DNA from: Plasmodium malariae
Taxonomy: Eukaryota > Apicomplexa > Aconoidasida > Haemosporida > Plasmodiidae
Direction of reading: 5' to 3'
Assembly: GCF_900090045.1 (NCBI RefSeq)
Contig: NC_041781.1
Span: 569,501-633,500, forward strand
Length of the DNA stretch: 64,000 nt
Shown piece by piece: positions 12,088 through 24,881 of the stretch. The stretch's first letter is position 1. The number at the start of each line of letters is the position of its first letter. Below the pieces are notes generated by a model, which saw only the letters and a list, made by a program, of their open reading frames with translations, ran no database searches and had not been told where the DNA came from. The position numbers and the translations under genes were made by a program.

Positions 12088-12869
12088 TAGGATAACAAAG
12101 AAAATAAATAGGTATAATAAGAAGGTGGAATCAGATAGTAAAATAAGAATGTAATATAAGAAATGAAATAACAAACTGACAAAATAACAAAACAACAAAA
12201 TAACAAAGCAACAAAATAACAAAGCAACAAAATAACAAAACAACAAAATAACAAAGCAACAAAATAACAAAGCAACAAAATAACAAAGCAAATAACAAAG
12301 AAAATCGTATGAAGGAATAAAAAGGGAAAATGCTATATTTTCCTTCAAGTCATTTAAACTCTGCAGTTATATTTTTTCAATTTTCACCTTCCCCTATTTT
12401 AAATATATTCTCACATATACAAAATGAAAAAGGGCATGGAAAATATGCGAAAATATGCGAAAATTGCGAAAATTGCGAAAAATGCGAAAAATGCGAAAAA
12501 TGCGAAAAATGCGAAAAATGCGAAAAATGCGAAAAACGATATAAAAATATAACAAAGGTAAAAAGATAAAAAGATAAAAAAGATGTGAAACTTAAAAATG
12601 ATAAAAAAGATGAGAAACTTAAAAATGATAAAAAAGATGAGAAACTTAAAAATGATAAAAATGATGAGAAACTTAAAAATGATAAAAATGATGAGAAACT
12701 TAAAAATGATATGAAAATAAAAAACGTAATAAGCGTAAAAAGTGTAAAACATGTAAAACGTGTAAAACGTGTAAAACGTTTAAAACGAGTAAAACGTGTA
12801 AAACGAGTAAAACGTGTAAAACGTGTAAAATAATATAAAGCAAAGGGAAGGGGAGGGATCCACAAATAA
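12088..12869. repeat. Divergent intergenic region with four different minisatellites
   Basis: Four tandem blocks sit side by side. 12175-12300 is AACAAAATAACAAAGC units. 12454-12535 is a 9-base unit (TGCGAAAAA) in about nine copies. 12580-12718 is a 27-base unit (AAACTTAAAAATGATAAAAA plus 7) in five copies. 12733-12830 is a 9-base unit (GTAAAACGT) in about eleven copies. The units of 9 and 27 keep frames open on both strands, producing ORFs such as EKCEKCEK. I regard these as repeat artefacts, not genes. Confidence 0.85.
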
Positions 12870-13603
12870 ATGATTAAATTTGTCCTTTTCGAAAGCCTCC
12901 CACAAATTGTAAGTAGTATACGTATTTTAAAAAAAAATAAACCTATTTTCTATTACTTAATGATTCTTTTCTTTTTTTATGTATTTAGTCAACGGAAGTG
13001 TTAGCAGCAAAAACAGGAAAAAATAAAATAAAATGAAGACGTAAACAGAAATAAGTAATAACTAATAAGTAATTAGTAATAAGTAATACGTAAAGGGTAA
13101 AAAAATGTGCTATTTTGCTTTTTCATTTTATGAGAAATGAGAAATAACACTTAAAAATTTTCAGAAAACTTAATAAATTTCTTATTTGCACATACGTGTA
13201 ATTATGTACTTATTTACTTATGTACTTATTTACTTATGTACTTATGTACCTATTTACTTATTTACTTATGTACTTATTTACTTATGTACTTATTTACTTA
13301 TGTACTTATTTACTTATGTACGCATTTATGTACACATACACATACGCATGAACGTATGTTTATAATTTTTTTTTTTTTTTTTAATGTTACTTGAAAATAT
13401 TTCTGCACACATGAAAAAAGGGTAAAAGAAAAAACTTTATATATTTTTAGGTTAAAAAGAAATATAAGAATTTTTACTTAACTAAGGCAAAGAATTTCAA
13501 AAAGGACATTCTTTATTTTCATCCTTTTAATATTATATATTTGCTGCCTTTTATTCTGTTCTATTTTTACTACTTTATTTCGTATATATTTTTACCGTTG
13601 TAA
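12870..13603 (+). CDS. Possible small spliced gene with C-terminal membrane span
   Basis: A short first exon 12870-12908 (MIKFVLFESLPQI) ends at a strong donor, GTAAGTAG. An exon 13451-13603 begins after ATATTTTTAG and reads VKKKYKNFYLTKAKNFKKDI, then a hydrophobic run ending FISYIFLPL and a stop. Joined directly, both in phase 0, they give 63 residues. Codon use in the second exon is unlike the flanking repeats. A third piece at about 12989 (STEVLAAKTG) follows a good acceptor but ends in a stop, so it may belong to an alternative form. Function unknown; a basic stem followed by a single membrane span would suit a small organellar or ER membrane protein, which is inference. Confidence 0.4.
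13196..13325. repeat. 16-base minisatellite ACTTATTTACTTATGT
   Basis: About eight imperfect copies of ACTTATTTACTTATGT lie inside the long intron proposed for the small gene at 12870-13603. Confidence 0.85.
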
Positions 13604-13885
13604 ATTTCGTCAGTTATATGAGGATAGAGAAAGAGAAGAAAAGTTTGGCGCCTACATGATATGTAGTTGAGTTATTTGTCTTAATTATCTCTTTTTTTGT
13701 AATTCTTTTTTTGTAATTCTTTTTTTGTAATTCTTTTTTTGTAATTCTTTTTTCGTCATTCTTTTTTCGTCATTCCTTTTGTACTATTCCTTTTGGGTTA
13801 TTCTTTTTTTTTTTTTTTCTTTTTTATTCTTTGTTCCTTTTTTATCCCGAGTCTATTTTTATGTTTTCTTTTTATATGCTAAAAT

Positions 13886-14223
13886 ATGTCAACTGATATT
13901 TTGCAACTACTACTACAGCAGCAGCTTTATTTCGTTATAATTTCCCCCAAAGCGATAGCATTTTTGCGCCAGAAAAAAAGAACAAGCAAGCATAAACATA
14001 AACAAACATATACATAATCGTGTACATACCCCTTAAAAGATTAATTCTTTATGTTTTTCAGAGTTATAATATTTTGTTCTATCTTATCGTTTCATTTAAT
14101 TTTTTTTTTTTTTTTTCGCTATTTGTATGCCATTTGCTATATAAGGCATTGATGTTTCGTTTTAAATTTCAAGCAACGATAGTGGCGATAGCAATGAGTA
14201 CGATAATAATTTTTTTTTTTTAG
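13886..14223 (+). CDS. Weak candidate small membrane protein, two exons
   Basis: An ATG at 13886 opens MSTDILQLLLQQQLYF with non-repeat codon use. A weak donor (GTTATAATT at 13934) and the acceptor TTTTTCAG before about 14062 would join it in phase 0 to a hydrophobic exon. That exon ends KALMFRFKFQATIVAIAM plus a short hydrophobic tail and stop. The end faintly recalls HIG1-domain proteins (basic loop then a membrane span). I am not confident that this is a gene. Confidence 0.22.
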
Positions 14224-14642
14224 CCTGGTTATAAATTTTAATAGTCTTTTGCCGATATATAATATTGTAACAGATGTTTAAGTGTTTTATTGTACTGGAG
14301 CTTGTTTATTCTTTAGTATTATATTTTCTTTTTATTTATTTTTTTTATCTTTTTTCATATTGTCTCTTTTCATTTTTATTTTTTTTTTTATCTTTTTTCA
14401 TATTGTCTCTTTTCATTTTTATTTTTTTTCATTTTATTATTATTTTTTTTTTCTTAACTGTTAAAATGTACAAAACTTAAAACCATGTGCAGTTGAGTAA
14501 TATACTGGTATATATACGTAAGTTATGTATATATTATATATACGAACATATGCATATCTATACACAAGAGTATATCTATTTTTTTTAAAAAGGCGTTCCA
14601 TTTTTGTTTAACCTTTTTAATCTTTTTAAACATATTGACCAT

Positions 14643-14780
14643 TTGACCTTTTGACCTTTTGACCATTTCACCATTTCACCATTTCACCATTTCACCATTT
14701 CACCATTTCACCATTTCACCATTTCACCATTTCACCATTTCACCATTTCACCATTTCACCATTTCACTATTTCACCATTG
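14643..14780. repeat. 8-base minisatellite CACCATTT
   Basis: About sixteen nearly perfect tandem copies of CACCATTT follow a short TTTGACC run. The 8-base unit cycles all three frames, so the open ORF across it (ISPFHHFT repeated) is an artefact. Confidence 0.9.
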
Positions 14781-15702
14781 CACAATATTTTACTCAGCCC
14801 ATTTTTCCCACTTAGCATTTTCCATTTTTGTACTATTTTTAATTTCTGTGTATATCCATTTATATGTTATCAAACCTATTTTTCTCTACAAATTTTTGAT
14901 ATTTCGTATTTTTGCAATTCATGCGTTTCAAATTAAAAATAGTTTATATGATTATATATTAATTTCGTAAATATTACTATATTTTACTTTCGTACATTTT
15001 ACTATATTTTACTTTCGTACATTTTACTATATTTTATTTTCGTTTAATTTTTGTTTTTTATTTTATTTTTTTTTTATGTAAGTGCATTTTGCTTTTTCGT
15101 CCTTTTGCTGTTCGACAGTGAACTATACAGTTTACTCGGGGTTAGAGAAATTCGCGCACATAACTCAAGTACATTCTTGTATGCATATTCATATACATAT
15201 GCACATACATATCCATATTCATATACATATGCACATACATATCCATATTCATATACATATACATATGCTTATGTATAAACATATTTGCGTTTAGGTATAT
15301 CTTCATACGCTTGTGTGTATATATGTTTGAATGTTTGCATTTTTACACATTTGCATTTATGCATGTTTCCATTTTTGCACATTTGCATGTTTGTTGGATT
15401 ATGTGTATATTCGTGCAATCAATTTGTTCAGTCCAAGTTTTTCCCTTTTTTTATTTTGTTCTTCCATAAAAAAAAAAAAATTAAAAATTAATCAAATAAA
15501 TACAGAACAAAGCAAAATATAGCAGTTACACGAACACATGAATTCGTAAAAGGTGTATACGTATACATATATACACATTTATGCACATATACGCGTTTAC
15601 ACTTATAACACGCATACGTATGAATTACGCGAATCGCACAAGAACATTTGAGGGAAAAGCAGTTAATTTACTCAATTTCTACAGATATGCACAGTTAATA
15701 AA

Positions 15703-16320
15703 ATGAAAAGGAATAAAGCAAAAGAGAAAATAAAAGAGCACGCAGACGGGCAAACAGATGAGCAAACAACAGAGAACCAACATTATATGAATTTTAACGA
15801 AAATACGAAAAAATGGTTATATAACAAAATTGAAAAAAATAAAATTCTGTTTATTAAGGAAAAATATCAAACATTTCTCAAGTCATATGAGGATAGAAAA
15901 AATGATGTTACTAAAAAATATAATATAAATAAATATTTAGCTATTTTTAATAATTTAATTTTATTATTTTTTATTACTTTTGATATATTTCATAATCTAC
16001 TAAAACTTACTTTCAAGAATGTCAAGTATTCTTTTAGTAACCCCCTTTATTGTATACATAGCTTTAAAGCATTTATAAAAAATATCTCTACATATATTAT
16101 AAAACTAATTAACACTAATAAACAACTTCTACTCAATTTTATATTTTTTGTTTTACGGGAAAAGAAAAAAATTGCAAAAGAAATAAATAACTTTATATAT
16201 TTTGTTTTCAATTTTTTAAATTTGCGTTTCTTCAAATCGTTGGAGGTTCTATATCAGTACATGTACCCGAGGTACTACGACATTTTCAAAACGGGAAAAC
16301 TTTCTAAGGTGTTCACCTGA
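15703..16320 (+). CDS. Conserved-looking protein of unknown function, 205 residues, single exon
   Basis: An uninterrupted ORF starts at an ATG in AATAAAATGAAAAGG. The first 40 residues are hydrophilic (KEKIKEHADGQTDEQTTENQ). Residues about 85-107 form a likely membrane segment (IFNNLILLFFITFDIFHNLL), and the rest is a basic and aromatic, probably helical segment (FKAFIKNISTYIIKLI; FVLREKKKIAKEINNF) ending YPRYYDIFKTGKLSKVF. No family motif is recognised. The varied composition, proper start and absence of repeats argue it is real. The next gene, on the minus strand, ends 880 bases away. Confidence 0.75.
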   Translation: MKRNKAKEKIKEHADGQTDEQTTENQHYMNFNENTKKWLYNKIEKNKILFIKEKYQTFLKSYEDRKNDVTKKYNINKYLAIFNNLILLFFITFDIFHNLLKLTFKNVKYSFSNPLYCIHSFKAFIKNISTYIIKLINTNKQLLLNFIFFVLREKKKIAKEINNFIYFVFNFLNLRFFKSLEVLYQYMYPRYYDIFKTGKLSKVFT

Positions 16321-16507
16321 ATTACAAAAATGGTCGAACGTAATGGCGGAAAGGGAAGTACACCACAGCAAGAGCGAGTTGTAAGGAAGCAAAGAAAGAC
16401 GAAAGAGGAGCAAAAATGAAACAAACAAATTTTCTTTTCACTACAATTGTAAAATAGAATACATCCAAGTTGTCATAGGTAGGTAAAACGTATACATATC
16501 CGTGTAC

Positions 16508-16547
<40 letters not shown>

Positions 16548-17202
16548 TTGTATTTTCCATTTTGTCCTTTTTTTTTTTTCATTTATTTTCAGACATTTTG
16601 AGTATTGTGTCGATTTGCTTTTTTTTGCACAATGACAATTTTATGAAGAAAAAAAAAAAAATTATACATATCTGATGTTGAAAATTGTTGTTACAATACT
16701 TAGAATTTTAAAATGAACTAATTTGAGACTCTGTGTATCTGGTTCTTAGCTACGTAAATGATGAAGCTAAAAACAAAATAATAAATGAACCAAAATAAAG
16801 CAAAAAAAAAAAAAAAAAAAAGTGCAGCAAAATAAAACCATGTTTCATGTATTAAATACATATACATATACATATACACATACATACACGTGCTAGATCA
16901 TATATAGCACGTTCGAGGGTGGAAATGAACTTAAGTTAATATGTCAACACGCACTACTTGTGAATTGTACTCTTAAATTGAAAACAAGAAGAGGAGGATG
17001 GTCTTACCTTGGTCAATTGTATACAAGTTTGCTATGATAATAATGCTCTGAGTTTTGTATACATATACGCTTGCACCTTTACCGGTAGACCCATATATGT
17101 GAAAATGCGCACGAGGTAGGCGGTAAGTGGTAAACAGTAGACAGTAGGACCACGCTTCAATCCTTCTTTTTCCACCCTTGACACCATTTACTTATGACCT
17201 CA
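16321..17202. other. Intergenic region between convergent genes
   Basis: Mostly low-complexity DNA, including (TA)n plus (TG)n at 16508-16549 and poly-A at 16802-16821. The segment 17000-17189 is GC-richer and carries splice-like signals on the minus strand; it is discussed as a finding. I do not call a gene. Confidence 0.5.
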
Positions 17203-20200
17203 TTACTGCCTCTTCTTTTCGGAGTAAAATGCTTCAAACGTTTTATAATTCAGAAAGTAGTAAAGTAGGCTCATAAAAATGTGTATTTCATTATTATTTA
17301 GAATAAATTTATGCTTGTCCCTAACCCTTTTATTATTATTTTCTATAAAATGTTTATTTGCATTTTTATTATATTTCTCCTTTTTATTAATGCTTTTCTT
17401 ATATGTATCATTACTCATTGTGTTGTTAAAACATACACTGAATTTAGTAGAACCCGTTTCATCAGACTTCAGTTCAGATGCAGTAACAGAATCCGTACTA
17501 GTGCCACTGCTCTCATAAATAGTAGAATTACCCACATGTAGTTTACAAACTAATCCATTGATATATTTGGTCTTATATAATTTTCCCCTTAGTAATTTCA
17601 TCATCGCTATATACATATGATTTTTCTTCTCTATTCTGGAATAATTCAATTTGCTATCACTCATATAATTTTCCTCTTTATATAACATTTCTACCTTGCT
17701 TTCTACTACTTCAATTAATTTTTTTAAAAAGTATGCAGTAACACTTTTGCTATCAGAGTACATATCGTCATCACTGCCGCTTCCAAACATACCATCTCTA
17801 CCTACAATTCCCCCTATACCATCACTCACTGCGCAGTTCACAGCGTTGTCAATAGAGTACTCAACAAGTCTGTTCGTCCTACTACTCCCATCATAACTAC
17901 AATCATTAGGATAGAACACCTTTATGTTCATAGTATTTGGTTCATAGAATTGGTTTTCCCTGAATTCCTTTTCCCTCAATGCACTTTTTATCATAACATA
18001 CTTATTATTTTTCAACAAATGATTAAAATTGGAAATTTGGATGAATAAATCTTTTTTACTTAAAACGTGTTTGTATTCTTTTATGTAAAAAATTATTTGC
18101 TCAGAGGAGTAAAAATTTTCATCATTCAAATATTTTGAATTTTTGACAAAGGCATTCTGTCTTTTTTCTTTTATTTCCTTATCTTTCTTTTTTTTTCTTT
18201 TTTTTTTTTCTTTTGTCTCTCTTCTTTCTTTGTTCTTTCTCTTGCTATTATGTCCAACATAATTGAGAAGCCGTAATATTTTCATTATTTTCCTCATATA
18301 CCTTGGTGGAGTAAAAATATTAAACCATATATAAAATAAATAGCTTTTTATTTTGCTTATATTTAAAAAGCCTTTTCCGTTAATGCACTTTATTTTTCCT
18401 ATATGATCAGGTAAATACCAGAAGACGCTATTTACAATATTCTTGTCTTCATATATGTAATTATAATTCAGTAAGTAATAACATATTTCTTCAAATAGGT
18501 ATATACACTTCTTATTCTCTAAGTACATATAAATCAAACCCACGATGTAGCTGCTATAGAGCGTGTCGATGTGGTTTTTTCCAAGGATCAGCTGGTTTAT
18601 CTGCAAGAGGAATAAGCAGGGTATGCATCTGTCTATGTATGTACTTATGCATCTACGTATGTATGTACTTATGCATCTACGTATGTATGTACATATATAT
18701 ATATATATATGTACTCGCGTATGAATTCTCATGAGTGAGCATTCGAAAGCACTAACCTCCTCCGACTGCTTTGCATTCAGTAGAGCGTAGTGCATCATCC
18801 TCCTTTTGTTCAATCTGAATGATTCTGAAAAATATGTTTTCAAAGTCATGAGAGATATGTCTAAATGCACACTAGCTGTATAACAGCTTTGTACGCGGAA
18901 GGACTGAAATAACTTCTTCACATTTTCTAATATCTTTATACAATAAAGAGAACAATTCAAAACAAAATTATGATTCTTATATTTTTTAATAATTCTATTA
19001 GTATTGTAGTAATAAAATAACGAATTTGCAAAATAGTGTAAGGTACAAGCTAAGCGAATATTATAAATGGAATTACATTTATTAATAATTTTTATATTAG
19101 TACATAACAATACATCCTCATGAGGATAAGATATATCATTAACAAAATAATTCGACATATTTCTAACCCTATCTTGTAATACATAATCATCATTCTTTTG
19201 ATTAAAATGAAAATCACTTTTCTTAACATTACAGTAAATGATATCCTCAAAACTGTTGTTTATCTTTATATTTTGCATGACTTGTTCAGAATAATTCTTT
19301 AATCTCATGTTCATTTGCAGAGAAAGGGCAGTTCTTAGGAGCAGCAAAAACTGGTCATAATTTTTCGACATCTTGTTACACCTAACATTCGTGGGTAAAA
19401 AGCATAAGCACATACGTATGTATATGTATGTGCATACCCTTATATATACCCGAATATATGTACACACATTTGTACACCCATATAAATGTATATATATACA
19501 CGCATCTGTACAATATATACCAACCTAGACGCAACACGAAGATCAAGCGATGTACAAACGTAGTGCACTAAACATAATGTATGTGACAGAGCAACGAATC
19601 AACTAAACACCACAAAAAAATGAGAAACTTATAAATGATTAATAGAGAAAAGCAGCACCCGAGAAAATTAGAAAAGTGAACTGTCATGTGAAGTTATGTG
19701 AAATATTTCTTCTTTTTTGTACTGAAACTTACCACGAGAGACACAGGTAAAAATCCAAATAAATGGGGTGGAAAAAGACGAAATAATTATTCAGAATACT
19801 TGAGCAAACCTCATACGTTTTTTTGTACACATCCATATTTCCGTAATAAAAAAAAAAATCCTTGCCGTGGTCAGGATGCATGCAATAGTCACGATAATTT
19901 CCAAACTTCGAAAGGTAGGAAAAATCGCTCGAATGTGAATTTGGATTTTCTTCATCTTCTTGTTCTTCAGATTGCCTCGTCGACATTTCTTCCAACAATT
20001 CTTCAGAGAATTCATCCCAGGACCCCTCGGAATCACTCCAATAAGTTTCACTCCTAAGATTCATTTCGTCCTTAAAAATTAACTTCTTACTTTTGTGAAC
20101 CCCCTTTTTCTGGGATGATCCTTTCTTACTGCCGCTTTTATAGTTTTCCCAACCGTGAGCTTCTCCACAATTAGAATTCCCACCTGCACTGTTCAGGCAT

Positions 20201-23200
20201 TTTTTATTTAATTTACTTTTCACAAACTTCTTAAAGTTATATCTTCTGATCATATACATAATCAACCACATAATACGGACATGCACAGAGATAACACTAT
20301 TCTCAGATATATAACTAAAAATATAAGTAGACGTTTTTAGTGCATATTCAAATAGGGTAAGTTTAACAGAAACTGCTACTATATTCAACAAAGCGTAAAG
20401 AGTAAAATAATCCGAATTATTATATAGGGTAATACTATCCTTTGATCCTAACAAAGAGTTTATCTTAATCGTGTATGTATTACCCCTTTTTTCCATTTCA
20501 TTCCGAAATGGATACTCACCAATATTTATGTCATTCCTTTTTATCTCTAAATTTTCATTTACACCAAGAGGTACCTTTGCATATTTATTATTCAAATCTT
20601 GTGTTGCATCCCTGTTATTATTTACATTACGAATACTACTGTATAGTACAACCTTGTTCTTCCCCTTGTCATATTTACCTTGCCAGTCAGCTCTTCTAAT
20701 GTTCCCTCCGTTCACCGTTAAATGCTTAGCATATATTTCATTACTGGTGCTAAGACTGTGGTGATACATTATGGTAAAAAAAATTAAATTTGACAACATG
20801 AGTTTATTCTCATTGCTTATATCTAGATGTATGTTCCCTGGGTCTTGTACGTACTTATATGTAGGAATGTACATGTAACTGATATTTAATGATCTTTTTA
20901 TCTTAAGTGCGTACAATTTTAAATCATACAAGTCAAATTTCTTTGTTTTTATATTTTTAATTTTTTCATTATATTCAAATAAGGATGGGAAAAAGAAAAT
21001 ACCTAGACACTTCTGTATATTTTTGTATGTATAAATATAATGTACCTCTTCTATAGAATCTATATTTTTAGAATAAGAAAATTTAGAACAATTTTTTCTT
21101 ACAATTGATGTAATATATTCCTTATAGTAGTTGTGTGTTAATATTAAGTTAAACATATTTACTACAAACATATCAATAATCGTTATATTTCCTTTATATA
21201 TTTTTTTAATTACTCTAGAATGGTGTAAATCATGTTTCCTACTTTTTATTTTCTTCATACTGTACATTTCAGCTTTGCTGTATTTTTTAAAACTGTTGAA
21301 GGTTAAAAGTTCTGATAACAGGGGAATATTATTACTGTCTAAATTATTTGCTAATATAAGCTTCTTATTAATTATCTTCAATAGGTTTATAAAACATTTC
21401 AAAGCTCTTTTTTTCGAGCATGTATTCTTTCTACTCTTCTTGCTATTCAGCACGTCGTCCTTGACTATGCTGTCTTTGTCCATGTACCCCTCCTCCATTT
21501 CAACAGAGCAGTTTGAATAGCCACTATTCGACGCGTACTTTTCTGAACTGTTCATGTATTTAGTTCTTTCAGTAAAACAGGATAGTGTGGAATTCAGCTC
21601 CTCGGATTGGTCTTCAAACCCTGTCGACGCGTTTTCCAGTACACCATAGGATTGATCCACCCCTTCTGACCACTTCACCCCCTTTCCACTCTTATTAACA
21701 AGAACTTCATCATTCTGTCTTATTTCCTCTCTCATGTAATTAAAAGAATTTCCATTATCGTCTACATTAATATTTTTACTATGTCCATACTTCTTACCCC
21801 AATTGAGTGCTCCCTCATTCACTCTTTTTTTGTAAAATATACATATTTCACGTATACAATAAAGTGTGTAATTTTTAATACAGCGAATTAGTATCTCACT
21901 ATAAATTATATTATATAACCATCTAAACGTTACAAACTTCAACATTCGGCCTAAATATTTCATTTTAATTCCCCTACTATGTAAGTACATTTTCAACGAA
22001 ACGCTATCGTATGGAACCATAAACGATATCTTTTCCATATCACTGACAACTGTATGCAGGTGTATGTCTAGGTGTTTGAACAGCTCCTTTTCTTCATCAT
22101 TCTGACAATTTCCGTCCTTTTCAAAATAAAAATTAATGTTATTCCTAACGTTTATATAATTTGAATAAAACGACTTGACAGAGTAATGCTCACTACCCCT
22201 CTTTTTCTGCAAATCGTAAAAATAAAAATTTTTTTTATATGAAAAAATTCACTCGAAGGATAAAAGGTGAGGTAGGGAAGGAAATAATAATACATAATAC
22301 ATAATATGTAATTTATAATTTATAATATATAATATGTAATTTATAATTTATAATTTATAATTTATAATTTATAATATAACAGGTGAAACAGATAAAGATG
22401 CTCAGATAACAGTTTTGAAACTGTGGGGAGAGGAAGAATGATATAATAAAATAAAATTAGAAAAAATAAAACAAAGAAAAAGAAATATCTACTACTTCCA
22501 TCCATCCTTTTCGTTAAAAATTCAAAGTGCAAGTTTTATACCTGCATGTCCTCATCATCAGATACCCATTTAGATTCATCAAAAAAGTGGGAGTGGTCTT
22601 TACTCGATATAGTCAGCATTGAATTAATATTGTAGAATACATAATTATGTTCTAAATAAGATTTTGCCAAAAATACGTTTTTGCTCTTCTCTTGTGTAAA
22701 CAATTTGTATGTGGGAATAGACCTTTCTAGTAACATCATCTCCTATGAGTCAAACGTTGTGCAATTTGAAAAATTATCAAAAAAAAATGAAGATTTCCAT
22801 GGTTTCTTTTCAAATACAATCCAATAATCTTTTTCAGAATAACATAAATTTTTTTTTTTTAACATACATAAATGTTTTTGTGCATAACGTGAATACTTGC
22901 ATAATGGCACAAATATTTGCAAGAACACCCGCAAATAAACATACTCACGTACTGTAAGCACATATACACATGTAAATCTACTTGCATATGTGTATGTGCT
23001 AATCCTTACATGCTTAAGATTTCCATTCGTTTTATCCAATGTTAGTATATTCAGCGGCTGAGTGGGGTATGGTATGATATACATTTTAAACCCTTTATAC
23101 GACACAACTACATTGGAAAAAATGTGGTATAAAGGGATAAACGACTATATGTAATTTTTGCATTTTTTCATTTCTCGTTTTATTGTTTATTAGACATATG

Positions 23201-23311
23201 CAATAAATACATGAGTCACAAAAGGGGACGACTGCCAAACGATTATCATATAAAACAGAATCAATACAGTAAATCTTCATTTTCAACTATACATTTGTAC
23301 ATACGATGTTT

Positions 23312-23348
<37 letters not shown>

Positions 23349-24838
23349 CATTACGAGTGCTTAAATTAAAGGATAGTAAAGACAGTGATATTTTTCGATC
23401 ATCTGAATTTCGGCTTAATTTTTTCATTAGTTCTTTTTTCATTTCTTTTAAATTTTGAAGCTTAATTTCCGCTATTCCCTTGTTTATCCACTGTTGCGCT
23501 TTTAGCTCATTGTTGTATTTTCTGAACGGAAAAAATAAAATAAAAAAAATTACAAATATAGGAAATATAGCAGATCAGACAAGTACAACAAATATAACTA
23601 ATGAGCATTTAAATACATGTTTTAAAGCACCATATAGTATATTACTTGTAAGCACCGTCAGCTCCTGTTTTTTCATCTCCAAAAATTAAAATACCCATTA
23701 GTCCTCCTTTCACTATATCGGTGTCGTTTGTTATATATATCTATTAATTTAGGGGAGAGGGAAAAAAAAAAAAAAAATGACAAATAAAGACAATAGGACA
23801 TTTAAAAAAACGTTGCACATATTTGTAAAAGAAAATGAGAAGAGCAAAAAGATGAAGAAAGGAGAACGTCAATATATACTTACATGTATGTACGCGTGTT
23901 ATATATATATGTACATTCTTTTGCTGCACCTCATCATTCTTAAAAAGTTTGAAGATGTCTAGTGGACTCTTTCCTACTATCTTTTCATATTTAAAAGTGC
24001 TATTAAACAACACTTTGTATTCCGATTTTCCTTTGAAATGTTGAAGAGTAAAAACAAGTATACAAATAATTTAACGAATGGTTTATAAAAGGTAAAAATT
24101 TTATTGGTTTATTATTTTTTTTTTACCTTACCCGAAAATAAATCATCAACATATCTTGGAGATGTGTACTTCCTGTAGGTAGCGATTCAATCAAAAAAGG
24201 AAAAAAAGGAGGTTAACACTTTTTATCTTAAGGACTGATTATTTTTGCTTATGTGTAGGTTATGCTGGGAGCATACATGCATGTACGTACATAAGTATCT
24301 GTGTATGCAATTGTGTGTGTAACTGTGCATACAATTGTGTGTGTAACTGTGCATGCAAATGTGTGTGTAACTGTGCATGAATGTACGCGTATTTTCATTT
24401 TACGTGTATTCCTGAATTATGACACTCTTGGCAAAATTTGCAGCAATTTTAACAAATGTGCTCTCCAAGTAAAAAAACATAGAACATGCTCTTATTTCCT
24501 CATACATGTTATTAACCTATGAATAATAATTTATTTCTTTCTTTTAATAAACATATATTTTTTTTTCAGAAAAGTTGAAACAACAACAATCCGAGTACTT
24601 TTGTAGAGCCGCATGAACACATATATATTTATATATTTGTGGGTGTACCTTTTCCATATTGTAAAGTTGAAAATGCTTACACAGGTACATGTCGTAAGCA
24701 TCATTAACAACTCTTAACCAACTAGGGGCTCCTGGGAATACCATAAAAGTTAACAGTTAAGCGAATTATTTATGTCGGTAAGAATGTATGTATGTAGGTA
24801 TGTATTTATATACTTATGTACGTATGTACATATGCATG

Positions 24839-24881
<43 letters not shown>

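Larger units (their letters stand above)
13604..15702. other. Intergenic region with repeats and one possible small gene
   Basis: Contents are TTTTTTTGTAATTC repeats at 13690-13790, the candidate small ORF described at 13886-14223, an 8-base minisatellite at 14643-14780, CATATTCATATACATATG-type repeats at 15175-15270, and T-rich tracts. No other coding signal is visible before the start of the next gene at 15703. Confidence 0.6.

Noticed and set aside
12330..12865. Overlapping ORFs encoding EKCEKCEK, KLKNDKKDEK and RFTRFTRF repeats
   Set aside because: 9- and 27-base tandem arrays keep all frames open. There are no splice signals or unique sequence.
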